Source: Actinacidiphila glaucinigra
Lineage (GTDB): Bacteria; Actinomycetota; Actinomycetes; Streptomycetales; Streptomycetaceae
DNA: 64,000 bases
Assembly: GCF_900188405.1 (NCBI RefSeq)
Contig: NZ_FZOF01000002.1
Location: 310,001-374,000, forward strand
Direction: 5' to 3'
Shown here: piece by piece, positions 15,270 through 23,602 of the stretch
How positions within the stretch are numbered: position 1 is the first letter of the stretch
Layout: each line of letters opens with the position of its first letter
Translations under genes and position numbers: made by a program
The notes under the pieces: generated by a model
Database searches by the model: none
Seen by the model: the letters and a program-made list of their open reading frames with translations, nothing else
Told to the model about the DNA's origin: nothing

Positions 15270-16769
15270 ATGCGAAGCCTGGGCGACTCGCCGACCCTCT
15301 GGGCGCTCATCGCGGGGCGGGCCGCCCTGACCCCCGACGCCCCTGCGCTGCTCGACACCGACGACCGCCGGCTGACCTTCGGGCAGCTGCGCGACCGCGC
15401 CGAACGGGTCGCCGCCGGGCTGCACGCCCGCGGTGTCCGGCCCGGCACCGCGGTGGCCTGGCAGCTGCCGACCCGGATCGAGACGGTGGTCCTGTCGGCG
15501 GCCCTCGCCCGGCTGGGCGCCGTGCAGACCCCGATCATGCCCTTCTACCGCGACCACGAGGTCGGCCACATCCTGCGCCAGACCAGCCCCGCCCTCTTCG
15601 CCGTCCCCGGTACATGGCGCGGCTTCGACCACACCGCGATGGCACGCCGCCTCGGCGCGCCCGACGTCCTGGAGGCGTACGACTCCCTCCCGGAGGGCGA
15701 GCCGGACACCCTCCCCGCACCGCCCTCCGACGGCACTCGGGTCCGCTGGATCTACTGGACCTCGGGCACCACCTCCGAGCCCAAGGGCGTGCTGCACACC
15801 GACCGCAGTCTCATCGCCGGCGGATCCTGCCTCGCCCTCGCCCTGGAGCTGGGCCCGGACGACGTAGGCTCCGTCGCCTTCCCGTACGCGCACATCGGCG
15901 GCCCCGACTACCTGGTCATGCTGCTCCTGTGCGGCTTCCCGGCCCTGCTCCTGGAGCACTTCTCGCTCCCGGACTCCCTGGCTGCCTACCGCAGGCACGG
16001 GGTCACCATGGCGGGTGGCAGCACCGCCTTCTACTCCCTCTTCCTCGCCGAGCAGCGCAAGCAGCCCGCCGGCGGCAGGATCATCCCCACCCTGCGACTG
16101 CTCTCCGGCGGCGGCGCCCCCAAGCCGCCCGAGCTCTATCACGAGGTGGTCCGCGACCTCGGCTGCGCCCTCGCGCACGGCTACGGCATGACCGAGGCCC
16201 CCATGATCACCATGGGCTCGCCGCGCGACCCCGTCGACCGGCTCGCCGCCACCGAGGGCCGCCCGCCCGCCTCCATGGAGATACGCATCGCCGAGGACGG
16301 CGAGGTGCTGCTGCGCGGCGAGGCCGTGTGCCAGGGATACACCGACCCGGAACTGACGAAGCGGGCCTTCGACGCGGAGGGCTTCCTGCGCACCGGGGAC
16401 GTCGGCAGGCTGACCCCGGACGGCTACCTGGTCCTCACCGGGCGCCTCAAGGACATCATCATCCGTAAGGGTGAGAACGTCTCCGCCAAGGAGATCGAGG
16501 AACTCCTCTACGCCCACCCCGGCATCGCCGACGCCGCCGTGATCGGCCTGCCCGACCCCGAACGCGGCGAACGCGTCTGCGCCGTCGTCGAGCAGCCGCA
16601 GGGCGCGGGGCCGCTCACCCTCGCCGAGGTCACGGCCTTCCTCCGCGAGGCGGGACTGGCCGTCCACAAACTGCCCGAACAGCTCGAGGTGGTGGACGCG
16701 CTGCCCCGGAACGAGACCTTGCGCAAGGTCCTCAAGTACCAGCTCAGGGAGCGCTTTACGAAAGCGTGA
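15270..16769 (+). CDS. AMP-forming acyl-CoA synthetase
   Basis: The 499-residue enzyme has the AMP-ligase motifs in order: WTSGTTSEPKGVLHT (P-loop, about residue 165), YGMTEAP (about 308), TGDVG (about 377), the hinge GRLKDIIIRKGENVSAKEIE, and a C-terminal Lys in NETLRKVLK. It activates a carboxylic acid to an acyl-AMP and then an acyl-CoA in the cytosol. The hinge and ending resemble cyclohexanecarboxylate-CoA ligases, which hints at an alicyclic acid (inference). ATG 15270 follows GGGAGGAG. It is divergent from the amidohydrolase-ACAD operon, with an operator copy near each start. A 6-bp stem overlaps its stop. Confidence 0.9.
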   Translation: MRSLGDSPTLWALIAGRAALTPDAPALLDTDDRRLTFGQLRDRAERVAAGLHARGVRPGTAVAWQLPTRIETVVLSAALARLGAVQTPIMPFYRDHEVGHILRQTSPALFAVPGTWRGFDHTAMARRLGAPDVLEAYDSLPEGEPDTLPAPPSDGTRVRWIYWTSGTTSEPKGVLHTDRSLIAGGSCLALALELGPDDVGSVAFPYAHIGGPDYLVMLLLCGFPALLLEHFSLPDSLAAYRRHGVTMAGGSTAFYSLFLAEQRKQPAGGRIIPTLRLLSGGGAPKPPELYHEVVRDLGCALAHGYGMTEAPMITMGSPRDPVDRLAATEGRPPASMEIRIAEDGEVLLRGEAVCQGYTDPELTKRAFDAEGFLRTGDVGRLTPDGYLVLTGRLKDIIIRKGENVSAKEIEELLYAHPGIADAAVIGLPDPERGERVCAVVEQPQGAGPLTLAEVTAFLREAGLAVHKLPEQLEVVDALPRNETLRKVLKYQLRERFTKA

Positions 16770-16831
16770 GGCACGTCCGGCGCAAAGCCGCGTAACCTCC
16801 TCCGCAAGAGTTCCAGAGGGGAAGGGTCACG

Positions 16832-17935
16832 GTGGGCACACAGGACGGCCAGGACCGGGCGCGGGACGGCCTGGAGGAAGGTCCCGGCACAGGTCCGGAA
16901 AGCGGCCCGCAGGACGGCCCGCAGGATCCCCTCGAACTGCTCCGGCTGGGCGACGCGGCGTTGGACGCGGGCGAGCTCAACCAGGCGCGCATCCACTTCG
17001 AGACCGCCGAGCGGCTGCTGGCCGCGGACCCCTCGGCCCCCGACGCCCGGCGCGCCGCGGCGCTGCGCGGCCGGGCCGTCTCCCACCTGCTGGCGGGCGA
17101 GGTGCGCTACGCCTCCCACCTGCTGGAGGAGGGCATCACCCGGCTCGAGCGCCGGACCACGCCGGACGGCGCCCCGCCCGACCCCGACGCCCTGCTGATG
17201 CTGTACATCGCGTCCATCGGGCCGTACACCGACCTGGGCGCCTACGCCCGGGCCGCGCACGCCGCCGAGCAGGCGCTTAACCTCGCCCCCGGGGCGGGTG
17301 ATCCGGCCCTCGTGGCCCAGATGCACCGCAGCATCGCCCGCACCCTGATCGTCGCGGGACGCACCGGTGAGGCCGAGGCCTCGCTGGCGAAGGCGCAGGA
17401 GCTCTTCCAGCGGCTGGAGTTGCACACGGACCTGGCCCACTGCCACTGGATGCGCGGCTACGTGCACTCCCAGGACGGCGACCTGGAACAGGCCGAGCGG
17501 GAGCTGCGCACCGCCCGCGACATGCTGTCCGCCGGCCGGTCCGTGCTGTTCACGGTGCAGGTCGAGGTGGAACTGGCGGACGTGCTGCGGCGGCGCGGCA
17601 AGCCCGCCGAGGCCGAGGAGCTGCTGACCCGGCTGCTGGACGAGCTGGGCCCGTGGCGAGGCGCCGTCCACGCCGGCGGCGCGCACCGGCTGCTCGGGCT
17701 GCTGGCGGAGGAGCGCGGCGACCCGGAGGCCGCCGAGGAGCACTACGTCTCCGCCCTGGCGCTGCTGGAACGCGCGGGAGCCGCCGGGGACCTGGCCGAC
17801 ATCTGCCGGCTGCTGGGCGACCTGCTGCGCCGTTCCGGCCGGGTGGAGGCCGCGCTGGACGCCTACCGGACCGGCCTGGGCCACCGCGCGGCGATCGGCA
17901 CCACCACGCTGGGCCCGGCCCCGGCCGACTCCTGA
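16832..17935 (+). CDS. Tetratricopeptide-repeat protein
   Basis: The 367-residue protein is mostly helical pairs of the TPR type, from about residue 35 (LRLGDAALDAGELNQARIHFETAERLL) to the end; at least six repeats can be read. There is no signal peptide, membrane helix or enzymatic domain, so it is likely a cytosolic scaffold. The first 30 residues are acidic, Gly- and Gln-rich. It starts at GTG 16832 with GAAGGG upstream, 62 bases after the ligase stop. The gene could be co-transcribed with the ligase, but its content gives no link to catabolism. No partner can be named. Confidence 0.75.
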   Translation: MGTQDGQDRARDGLEEGPGTGPESGPQDGPQDPLELLRLGDAALDAGELNQARIHFETAERLLAADPSAPDARRAAALRGRAVSHLLAGEVRYASHLLEEGITRLERRTTPDGAPPDPDALLMLYIASIGPYTDLGAYARAAHAAEQALNLAPGAGDPALVAQMHRSIARTLIVAGRTGEAEASLAKAQELFQRLELHTDLAHCHWMRGYVHSQDGDLEQAERELRTARDMLSAGRSVLFTVQVEVELADVLRRRGKPAEAEELLTRLLDELGPWRGAVHAGGAHRLLGLLAEERGDPEAAEEHYVSALALLERAGAAGDLADICRLLGDLLRRSGRVEAALDAYRTGLGHRAAIGTTTLGPAPADS

Positions 17936-17963
17936 CGCGGGCAGGCCTCGCCGCCGTTCCGGC

Positions 17964-19436
17964 TCAGGGCTCGCGAACCGTGTTCACGTAGCCCGTGCCG
18001 CCCGCGGCGAGGCCGTCGACCGCCTTCTCCACCTCCGTCAGGGACTGGGCCTTCCTGGCGTCGTGGTAGAACCAGTCGACCTTCATGTCCCAGGTGCGCT
18101 TCCCCGCGAACGGCAGGTCCACGAACCACGCGTTGAAGTTCACGGACATGTTCTGGGTCGGGTAGTACTTGCCCCCGGTCCGGAACAGCTCGTGCCCGTC
18201 GAGGCTGTAGGTCACCACGCCGTGCGCGGCGGTGGTGACGAGTGTGTGCCACCCCTTGAGGCTGGACGTCGTGGCCCGGGTCACCCGGTCCCCCTCCCTG
18301 GCGCTGCGCCAGGTCGTCGTGTCGAGCCTCGGGCCGGGGGCGCCCCAGCCGCCGTTCGGCTGGTACTCGTTGTCGAGTTCGCTGTACTCGGCGTGGTGGT
18401 GCGGCGAGATCATGTAGAAGGTCTCGTTGACGTGGTCGCCGTTGCGGCCGCTCGTGGGCTCGTCCGTGAAGTGGATCCGGGCGGCGAACGTCCCGGTCAG
18501 GAATTTCGTGCCGGTGGTGTGCACCTCGGCCTGGCGGGTGCCGCGCCGCGTCCCGTCGGTGGCGGCGCGCAGCCGCAGGACCTGGCCGCCCAGGGCGTCC
18601 TCCTCCGCCGGGAAATCCACGCCTCCCGCCGACCAGGTGTCGTGGATGCCGGGGCCGCCCCCGCTGGTGCGGACCAGCCAGCCGTGGGCGCGCAGCGCCG
18701 GGTCCCGGGGGCCGCTGTACCGGAAGTCGTCGAAGACGATCCCGGGGGGCGCGGCGGGCCGCGCCGCCCCTGCGGCGGCACCACGCGGCGACGTGCCGGC
18801 GTCACCGGCGGGCTCGTCGCCCCAGACGTGCCTGCCGTCCAGATAGCCGGTCACCAGCTTCGACGCCTGGAAGGTGTCGTGGGCGGCACTGAACGACCGG
18901 TCGTCGCGCTGGTCCACCTTCCCGCCGGGGCGGTACAGCTGGACCCCGATGGCCCCGCTCTTCGCGCCGGCCGCCAGGGTGCCCGCGGCCTTGGTGAAGG
19001 TGACCTCAAGGTAGTGGTCGGCGGTCGGCGTCGGACGGTCCATGGCGACGGTCCGCCCGTCCACCTCCGAGCAGCCGACCGAGGCCTGTACGCAGTTGAA
19101 TGCGTACGGCGAGCCGCCGTCCTGGGTGAAGTAGTACCGGACCGCCACGTCGGCCAGGCGCACCCGGTGGTCGGAGGTGTTGACGACCTCCAGCCAGGGC
19201 CGGGCCGTCGCGGCGGACGCCGGCGTGCCCGCCTTGTAGCGGACGGTGAGCTCCGGGGCTGGCTGGTGCGCCTCGCGCCACTGCGGGTACAGCGCCGTGG
19301 CGCCCGCGCCGACGGCGGCCGCCAGCAGCAGGTACCCGGCCGCCCTCCGGACGGGACGGCGCCGTGTGCCGCGCCCCGAGGGGACGGGGCGGTCGGACCG
19401 GACGGAAGGGCGGACAGAGGGGCGGGCAGAACCCAC
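17964..19436 (-). CDS. Exported CBM3 plus GH16-like glycan-binding/hydrolase protein
   Basis: The 490-residue protein has an Arg-rich start, one membrane or uncleaved signal helix (YLLLAAAVGAGATALYP, about 35-52), a family-3 carbohydrate-binding module (about 60-205: PWLEVVNTSDHRVRLADVAV, then VRYYFTQDGG), a linker, and a C-terminal GH16-like jelly roll. The GH16 catalytic pattern is YSELDNEYQPN, with Glu353, Asp355 and Glu357 as ExDxE. It would sit outside the membrane and bind or cut a beta-glucan-like polymer. GTG 19436 is chosen because AGGAG lies 5 bases upstream; the upstream GTG 19451 has none. It follows the GT2 synthase gene by 91 bases on the same strand, so both probably handle one polysaccharide. 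Confidence 0.82.
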   Translation of the reverse strand: MGSARPSVRPSVRSDRPVPSGRGTRRRPVRRAAGYLLLAAAVGAGATALYPQWREAHQPAPELTVRYKAGTPASAATARPWLEVVNTSDHRVRLADVAVRYYFTQDGGSPYAFNCVQASVGCSEVDGRTVAMDRPTPTADHYLEVTFTKAAGTLAAGAKSGAIGVQLYRPGGKVDQRDDRSFSAAHDTFQASKLVTGYLDGRHVWGDEPAGDAGTSPRGAAAGAARPAAPPGIVFDDFRYSGPRDPALRAHGWLVRTSGGGPGIHDTWSAGGVDFPAEEDALGGQVLRLRAATDGTRRGTRQAEVHTTGTKFLTGTFAARIHFTDEPTSGRNGDHVNETFYMISPHHHAEYSELDNEYQPNGGWGAPGPRLDTTTWRSAREGDRVTRATTSSLKGWHTLVTTAAHGVVTYSLDGHELFRTGGKYYPTQNMSVNFNAWFVDLPFAGKRTWDMKVDWFYHDARKAQSLTEVEKAVDGLAAGGTGYVNTVREP

Positions 19437-19527
19437 GAAAGCTCCTAGCACGGTGGAGGGGCGATGCCGAGGGCACGCCGTGCGGTCTCCGGGACGCGGT
19501 CGGACCGCGGCGGGACGGCCCCGCCGC

Positions 19528-20970
19528 CTACGGGGCGGTGTCGGGCACGGGGCCGACGGCTCCGAGGGCCGGTGGGGTGGTTCCGACGTGCGCGGACGCG
19601 TCCCACGGGTTCCACTGGCCCCGCTGGTCCTGCTGCTCCCCAGTCGTGGTCTCCCGGCGCTGGCCCGGAAGGTGGGGCTGCCGGGCGGGCTGGAAGGCGA
19701 TGTCGTCGTGGGCGCCGCCGACCTCGATCCGGGCGCGGGTACCCCAGTTGGTGCGCCGCAGCGTCGCCAGGGACCACAGCCGCAGCGGCAGCAGCAGGCC
19801 GATGTTGAGCAGGGCGTACAGCGGGGCCGCGAGGAAGGTCAGCACCCGGTCGGCGATCCTCACCTGTGCGGCGCCGCGCAGGTAGTGGACGGAGCGCACC
19901 CAGGCCATGACGCACATGTAGGCGAGGTAGCCGGCCAGCAGCGTCCAGCCCCGCGGGTGCATCAGGACGGCGAGGAGCGCCGCGAGCAGCCCCGCGGTGA
20001 AGGCGACCCAGGTGACCAGTTCGACGAGGTTCAGCCACCAGTACATGCGGTGCAGCCGGAACTTGGCGAGCAGCAGGAAGCCCTCGCGGATGAACGACTT
20101 GCCCCAGCGGACCTGCTGGCGCACGTAGTGGCCGAGGCGCTCGGGGACGTCGGTGTAGCCGACGGCCGACGGCTGGATCAGCGAGAGCCCCTCGGTGAGG
20201 CAGTAGTACGTCAGGCGCCGGTCGTCCCCGAAGGTGGCGGGACGGCCGAGGAACCGCTGGTCGAGGAAGTCGTCGAGGTGCTTGCGGACGACCCACCCGC
20301 GGTACATGGCCAGCGACCCGCAGGCGCAGAGCACCGAGCCCAGGCGGGAGTAGGCGACCCGCTCGCCGAGGAAGGCGTTGACGTAGCGCATGTCGATCAG
20401 GCGGGTCAGGAGGTTGGTGCCCCGGTTGTGGGCGAGCACCAGCCCGGTGACGCACTGGACCCGGCGTTTGGCGAACGGCCGCGCGAGCTCCGCGACGGCG
20501 TGCCGGTCGAGCAGAGTGTCGGAGTCGATGCACAGGTAGACGTCCGCGAGCGGCTCCTGCCCGAAGCCCGCGGCGAGGCCGTGGCGCTTGCCGCGGTTGT
20601 CGGGGAACCGGACGAAGTCGAGGCGGACCCCGGCCCGCCGGAACCGCGGGCGCAGCTCCTCGACCAGGGCACGCGCCGAGTGGTCCTCGGAGCAGTCGTC
20701 GACCACGGTGAGGGAGTGCGGCGGCAGGGTCTGCGCGAGGACCGACTCCAGGCAGCCGCGCAGCATCGCCGGGGCCTCGTTGTAGACCGTGATCACGCCG
20801 TGGATGCGGAGCCGGGTCACGGGCTTGTCGAACGTGAGCTCAGGACGGCGGCGCCGGCGGATGGAGAGCAGCAGCTTGACGGCGAGGAGGGAACCGACGG
20901 CCGCTCCGTACCAGTGCACATGGCGAAGGGACCACGAGAAGTGATCCCATGCACCCGCGAGATCGAGCAT
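19528..20970 (-). CDS. Processive family-2 glycosyltransferase (hyaluronan synthase/NodC-like)
   Basis: The 480-residue protein has one N-terminal helix, a GT2 domain and four to five C-terminal helices. GT2 motifs are VITVYNEAP, VVDDCSEDHSA, LCIDSDTLL (DxD-type), GDDRRLT and the processivity motif QQVRWGKS. This order is that of hyaluronan, chitin-oligosaccharide and cellulose-type synthases, which polymerise sugars from UDP- or GDP-sugars at the membrane and pass the chain out. No PilZ domain is present. ATG 20970 has GGAGG about 12 bases upstream. The downstream CBM3-GH16 gene is a likely partner. About 60 disordered Gln/Gly/Pro-rich residues end the protein. The polymer it makes is unknown. 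Confidence 0.85.
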   Translation of the reverse strand: MLDLAGAWDHFSWSLRHVHWYGAAVGSLLAVKLLLSIRRRRRPELTFDKPVTRLRIHGVITVYNEAPAMLRGCLESVLAQTLPPHSLTVVDDCSEDHSARALVEELRPRFRRAGVRLDFVRFPDNRGKRHGLAAGFGQEPLADVYLCIDSDTLLDRHAVAELARPFAKRRVQCVTGLVLAHNRGTNLLTRLIDMRYVNAFLGERVAYSRLGSVLCACGSLAMYRGWVVRKHLDDFLDQRFLGRPATFGDDRRLTYYCLTEGLSLIQPSAVGYTDVPERLGHYVRQQVRWGKSFIREGFLLLAKFRLHRMYWWLNLVELVTWVAFTAGLLAALLAVLMHPRGWTLLAGYLAYMCVMAWVRSVHYLRGAAQVRIADRVLTFLAAPLYALLNIGLLLPLRLWSLATLRRTNWGTRARIEVGGAHDDIAFQPARQPHLPGQRRETTTGEQQDQRGQWNPWDASAHVGTTPPALGAVGPVPDTAP

Positions 20971-21011
20971 GGGTGGTGGAGACCTCCGTACGAACGCCCC
21001 CACCCGCCGGA

Positions 21012-21034
21012 CAGAACCTTGAACACGTGTTCTG
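21012..21034. promoter_or_regulatory. Nested palindrome upstream of the GT2 synthase gene
   Basis: GAACACGTGTTC (21021-21032) is a perfect 12-bp palindrome. A second pairing, CAGAAC (21012-21017) with GTTCTG (21029-21034), overlaps it. It lies 50-64 bases before the GT2 start codon, where a repressor or activator would act. The reader protein is unknown. Confidence 0.5.
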
Positions 21035-21147
21035 CGCACGAAGGTAACCCGGGCAGAAGGACGGCGAAAGGTGCATCCTCCGCAAAATCCGCAGGGAAAC
21101 CCGCAATCCGGCCTCCTGGGGCGCCTGCTGGGCGAAGCGGACACCGG

Positions 21148-21165
21148 GTGTGAGAGTGCTCACAC
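21148..21165 (-). terminator. Hairpin GTGTGAG-AGTG-CTCACAC after the STAS gene
   Basis: Seven-bp perfect arms with a 4-base loop lie 42 bases beyond the STAS stop in its direction of transcription. A stop signal for the STAS gene is the simplest reading; an operator for the GT2 gene further on is an alternative. Confidence 0.4.
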
Positions 21166-21206
21166 GGCACCGGCGGGCCCGTTCGCCCCGGGCGGCGCGG
21201 GAGGGA

Positions 21207-21584
21207 CTAGGCCGACATCGGCCGGGCCGCGTCGTCGGTGGCGGCCTCCAGGTCGGGGAAGACCTCGAAGAGCCGGCGTACGCCGAGCGCGGCCAGCACC
21301 CGGTTGACGTGCGCGACACCGTCGGAGGGACTGTTCCGCGGGAGGATCAGCCGCAGTTGCCCGGCACAGGACCGCATCAGCCGCCGGGCGGCGATCAGCA
21401 CGCCCACACCGCTGGAGTCGCAGAAGTGGACCCCGGCCAGATCCAGCACCACGCTGTGCCGCCCGTCGGCCACCGCGTCGTGCACGTGCTGGCGCACCAC
21501 CGGCGCGGTCACGAGATCCATTTCTCCCGAAACAGTCAGGACCACCCAACCGTCCCGCTCGTCCTGCACCACCTGCAATGCCAC
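21207..21584 (-). CDS. STAS-domain anti-sigma factor antagonist
   Basis: This 125-residue protein is a single STAS domain. The phosphorylation loop reads FCDSSGVGVL, with Ser57 after Asp56 as in SpoIIAA/RsbV. In that family the unphosphorylated form binds a GHKL anti-sigma kinase and frees the sigma factor; phosphorylation stops it. No kinase gene is adjacent, but a sigma factor gene lies 219 bases away on the other strand. It starts at GTG 21584. Its position suggests membership of the same stress-response locus, which from memory is a conserved pairing in Streptomyces. Confidence 0.88.
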   Translation of the reverse strand: MALQVVQDERDGWVVLTVSGEMDLVTAPVVRQHVHDAVADGRHSVVLDLAGVHFCDSSGVGVLIAARRLMRSCAGQLRLILPRNSPSDGVAHVNRVLAALGVRRLFEVFPDLEAATDDAARPMSA

Positions 21585-21803
21585 TGTCTGGCCCTTCTCC
21601 CGGCAGCGGTCGTACAGACCCTATGCCCCGCCCGGGCCGCTTCCCCGCAATCTTCCGGTCACACCCGGGTAACGCATTACCAGAATCGATCAGTTATGGC
21701 AGAAGCTTGCCTCAAGGCGTCGTACGTGGCAGCAATCGGCGGATACATTCGATCCGAGGCAGTGCGACCGTAGTAGGGCGACGGCGACAAAGGGGGAGAC
21801 GCG

Positions 21804-22352
21804 ATGGCGGCATCCGCACCACCCCGCTGGGACCGCAAGATGCAGCAGCGGCTCGCGCGCGGCGAGGAGGCCGCGCTCGGAGAGCTGTACGACCGCTACG
21901 CCTCCCTCGTGCACAGCCTCGCCCACCGCGTCATGGACGACGAGGAGGCCGCCGCCCAGATCACCCGTGAGGTCTTCGGCTACATCTGGGAGAACCCGGA
22001 CGCCTACGACCCCAAGCAGGGTTCGCTGCGCTCCTGGATCGCCGGCCTCACCCAGCGCCAGTCCGTCCACCGGCTGCGCCAGTCGGAGAACCGCGGCGCC
22101 GGCAGCCCCGAGCAGGTCGAGGACCGGGTCCGCGAGGCCTCGACGGCCGCCCGCGCCGACTACATCGTGACCTCGATGCCCGAACCCCTGCGCCAGGCCC
22201 TCGACCTCGCCTACCGCCGCCGCATGGACTACCGCGAGGCCGCCGCCGACCTCGGCGTCACCGAGGACGAGGCACGCCGCCGCCTCCGGCTCGGGCTCCA
22301 GCTGCTGTCCACCGCCGTGCAGGACTCCTCGCCCCAGGGAAGGTCCCTGTGA
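21804..22352 (+). CDS. ECF-type RNA polymerase sigma factor
   Basis: The 182-residue protein has a region-2 domain (about 15-85: ALGELYDRYASLVHSLAHRV, then the DNA-melting helix) and a region-4 domain (about 120-175: LAYRRRMDYREAAADLGVTE) with a helix-turn-helix. Region 3 is absent, as in ECF sigma factors. It directs RNA polymerase to a regulon that is unknown here. GGGGGAG precedes ATG 21804. Its stop overlaps the start of the downstream anti-sigma gene by 4 bases (GTGA), the normal coupling of sigma and anti-sigma genes, but that partner is broken in this sequence, so the sigma factor may be unrestrained. Confidence 0.88.
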   Translation: MAASAPPRWDRKMQQRLARGEEAALGELYDRYASLVHSLAHRVMDDEEAAAQITREVFGYIWENPDAYDPKQGSLRSWIAGLTQRQSVHRLRQSENRGAGSPEQVEDRVREASTAARADYIVTSMPEPLRQALDLAYRRRMDYREAAADLGVTEDEARRRLRLGLQLLSTAVQDSSPQGRSL

Positions 22353-22636
22353 ACGGACCGGCCGAGAACGGCGAGACTCCCCCGCCCGGGACCAACCTGC
22401 CCCGGGTGCCGATGCCCCGCGGCGCCGCCGAGGACGGCCCGCTGCCGGAGGTCGGGCCCGTGTCCCCGTCCTCGCCGGACGCGCCCGCGCACGGCGCGTC
22501 GCCGGCGGCGGAGGCGGCGCGCGAGCCGGAGCGCGAACCCGCGAGGGAACCCGTGCAGCCCGAACCCCCGCGGTACGACCACCGCGTACTGCGCTCGCTG
22601 CTGGGCGCGTGGGCGCTGTCGGCCTGCTGCACCAGG
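22349..22636 (+). pseudogene. N-terminal piece of a disrupted zinc-finger anti-sigma factor
   Basis: Starting at a GTG that overlaps the sigma factor stop, this frame codes a Pro/Glu-rich leader and then YDHRVLRSLLGAWALSAC. From memory, homologues continue with a zf-HC2 zinc finger (HxxxCxxC) and then RDAVGLLHxDESLDLDP in one frame. Here the finger is absent, and the sequence after SAC matches the second part only in the next frame (see 22609-23565). The frame goes on as nonsense to 22843. A deletion between short direct repeats would produce exactly this; an assembly collapse is the other explanation. Confidence 0.65.
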
Positions 22637-23565
22637 ACGAGTCACTCGACCTCGACCCGCTGCTGCGCGCCCGCGTCCTTGAGGGATGCCTGGGGCGCCG
22701 CCCGGCGCGCATCCCCGTCCCCGAGTGGGCCGCTCCGTACGACGCCGAGACGGCGCGCCTCGACGCGCTCCTCGCCGACCTCGGCGAGCCCGAGTGGGAC
22801 ATGCCCGTCAAGCTCATCTGGGCCGGCGGGACGCGCGAGCTGACGCTCTGCGGCGTCCTCGCCCATCTCGGCTCGGTGGACGGCGTCGTGGCCACCGCCC
22901 TCGGCCTCGACGACCCGCTCGGCCCGGGGGCGCCCCGTACCCGCCTGGAGCGCACCGAACTCGCCGGGGAGCGCTGCCGCCGCCACACGCACGCCTTCGT
23001 CCGCAACAAGTGGCGCACCCAGACCCGGGACATCGTGCGGACGCTGTCCTTCGCCGGGTCCGCGACGGGCGGGCTGCCGGTGGACTTCGCCGACGCCGTC
23101 GTGCCGATGCGCGACGCCCTGATCGACCGCGCCTTCGAGTGCTGGATCCACGCCGAGGACATCGCGCAGGCCCTGGACTACCCCGAGTACGGGCCGCCGG
23201 CGGCGCCGCACCTCAACCGCATGATCGACCTCGCGGCCCGGATGCTGCCCACCGCCCTGGCCGCGCTCCGCCAGGCGGGGCTGGCCGAGTCCACCGCGAA
23301 ACTCGTACGGGCCGGCACCCCCGGCCGCACCCTCGACCTCCACGTCGAGGGTTCCGGCGGCGGCCACTGGTACATCTCCCTGGACTCGCCCGGCGCGATC
23401 GGCACCCCCGAGGCGGTGGTCGCCGAGATCGCCGTCGACCAGCTCGACTTCTGCCAGCTGGCCGCGGGCCACATCGCCCCCGGCCGCATCGCCGCCGGGC
23501 GCGACGGGGACAGCGCGGCGATCCGGGACGTCCTGCACGCCACGGCATCGTTGTCACGCCTCTAG
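22609..23565 (+). CDS. C-terminal piece of the disrupted anti-sigma/maleylpyruvate isomerase-like protein
   Basis: This 318-residue frame carries the main body: DESLDLDPLLRARVLEGCLG, then an MDMPI/DinB-like four-helix region (AHLGSVDGVVATALGLDDPL, DRAFECWIHAEDIAQAL) and a C-terminal SCP2-like part (GSGGGHWYISLD). In relatives these follow a zinc finger on one polypeptide; here the start would be a GTG with no ribosome site, inside the end of the N-terminal piece. Only a shifted frame joins the two. It may not be translated, or may give a soluble fragment without sigma-binding power. If the break is an assembly error, this is the C-terminal 85 percent of one intact gene beginning at 22349. Confidence 0.7.
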   Translation: MGAVGLLHQDESLDLDPLLRARVLEGCLGRRPARIPVPEWAAPYDAETARLDALLADLGEPEWDMPVKLIWAGGTRELTLCGVLAHLGSVDGVVATALGLDDPLGPGAPRTRLERTELAGERCRRHTHAFVRNKWRTQTRDIVRTLSFAGSATGGLPVDFADAVVPMRDALIDRAFECWIHAEDIAQALDYPEYGPPAAPHLNRMIDLAARMLPTALAALRQAGLAESTAKLVRAGTPGRTLDLHVEGSGGGHWYISLDSPGAIGTPEAVVAEIAVDQLDFCQLAAGHIAPGRIAAGRDGDSAAIRDVLHATASLSRL

Positions 23566-23602
23566 GCCGTTCCGTGTCGTCACGCCGCACGGAAGGGGTG
23601 GC

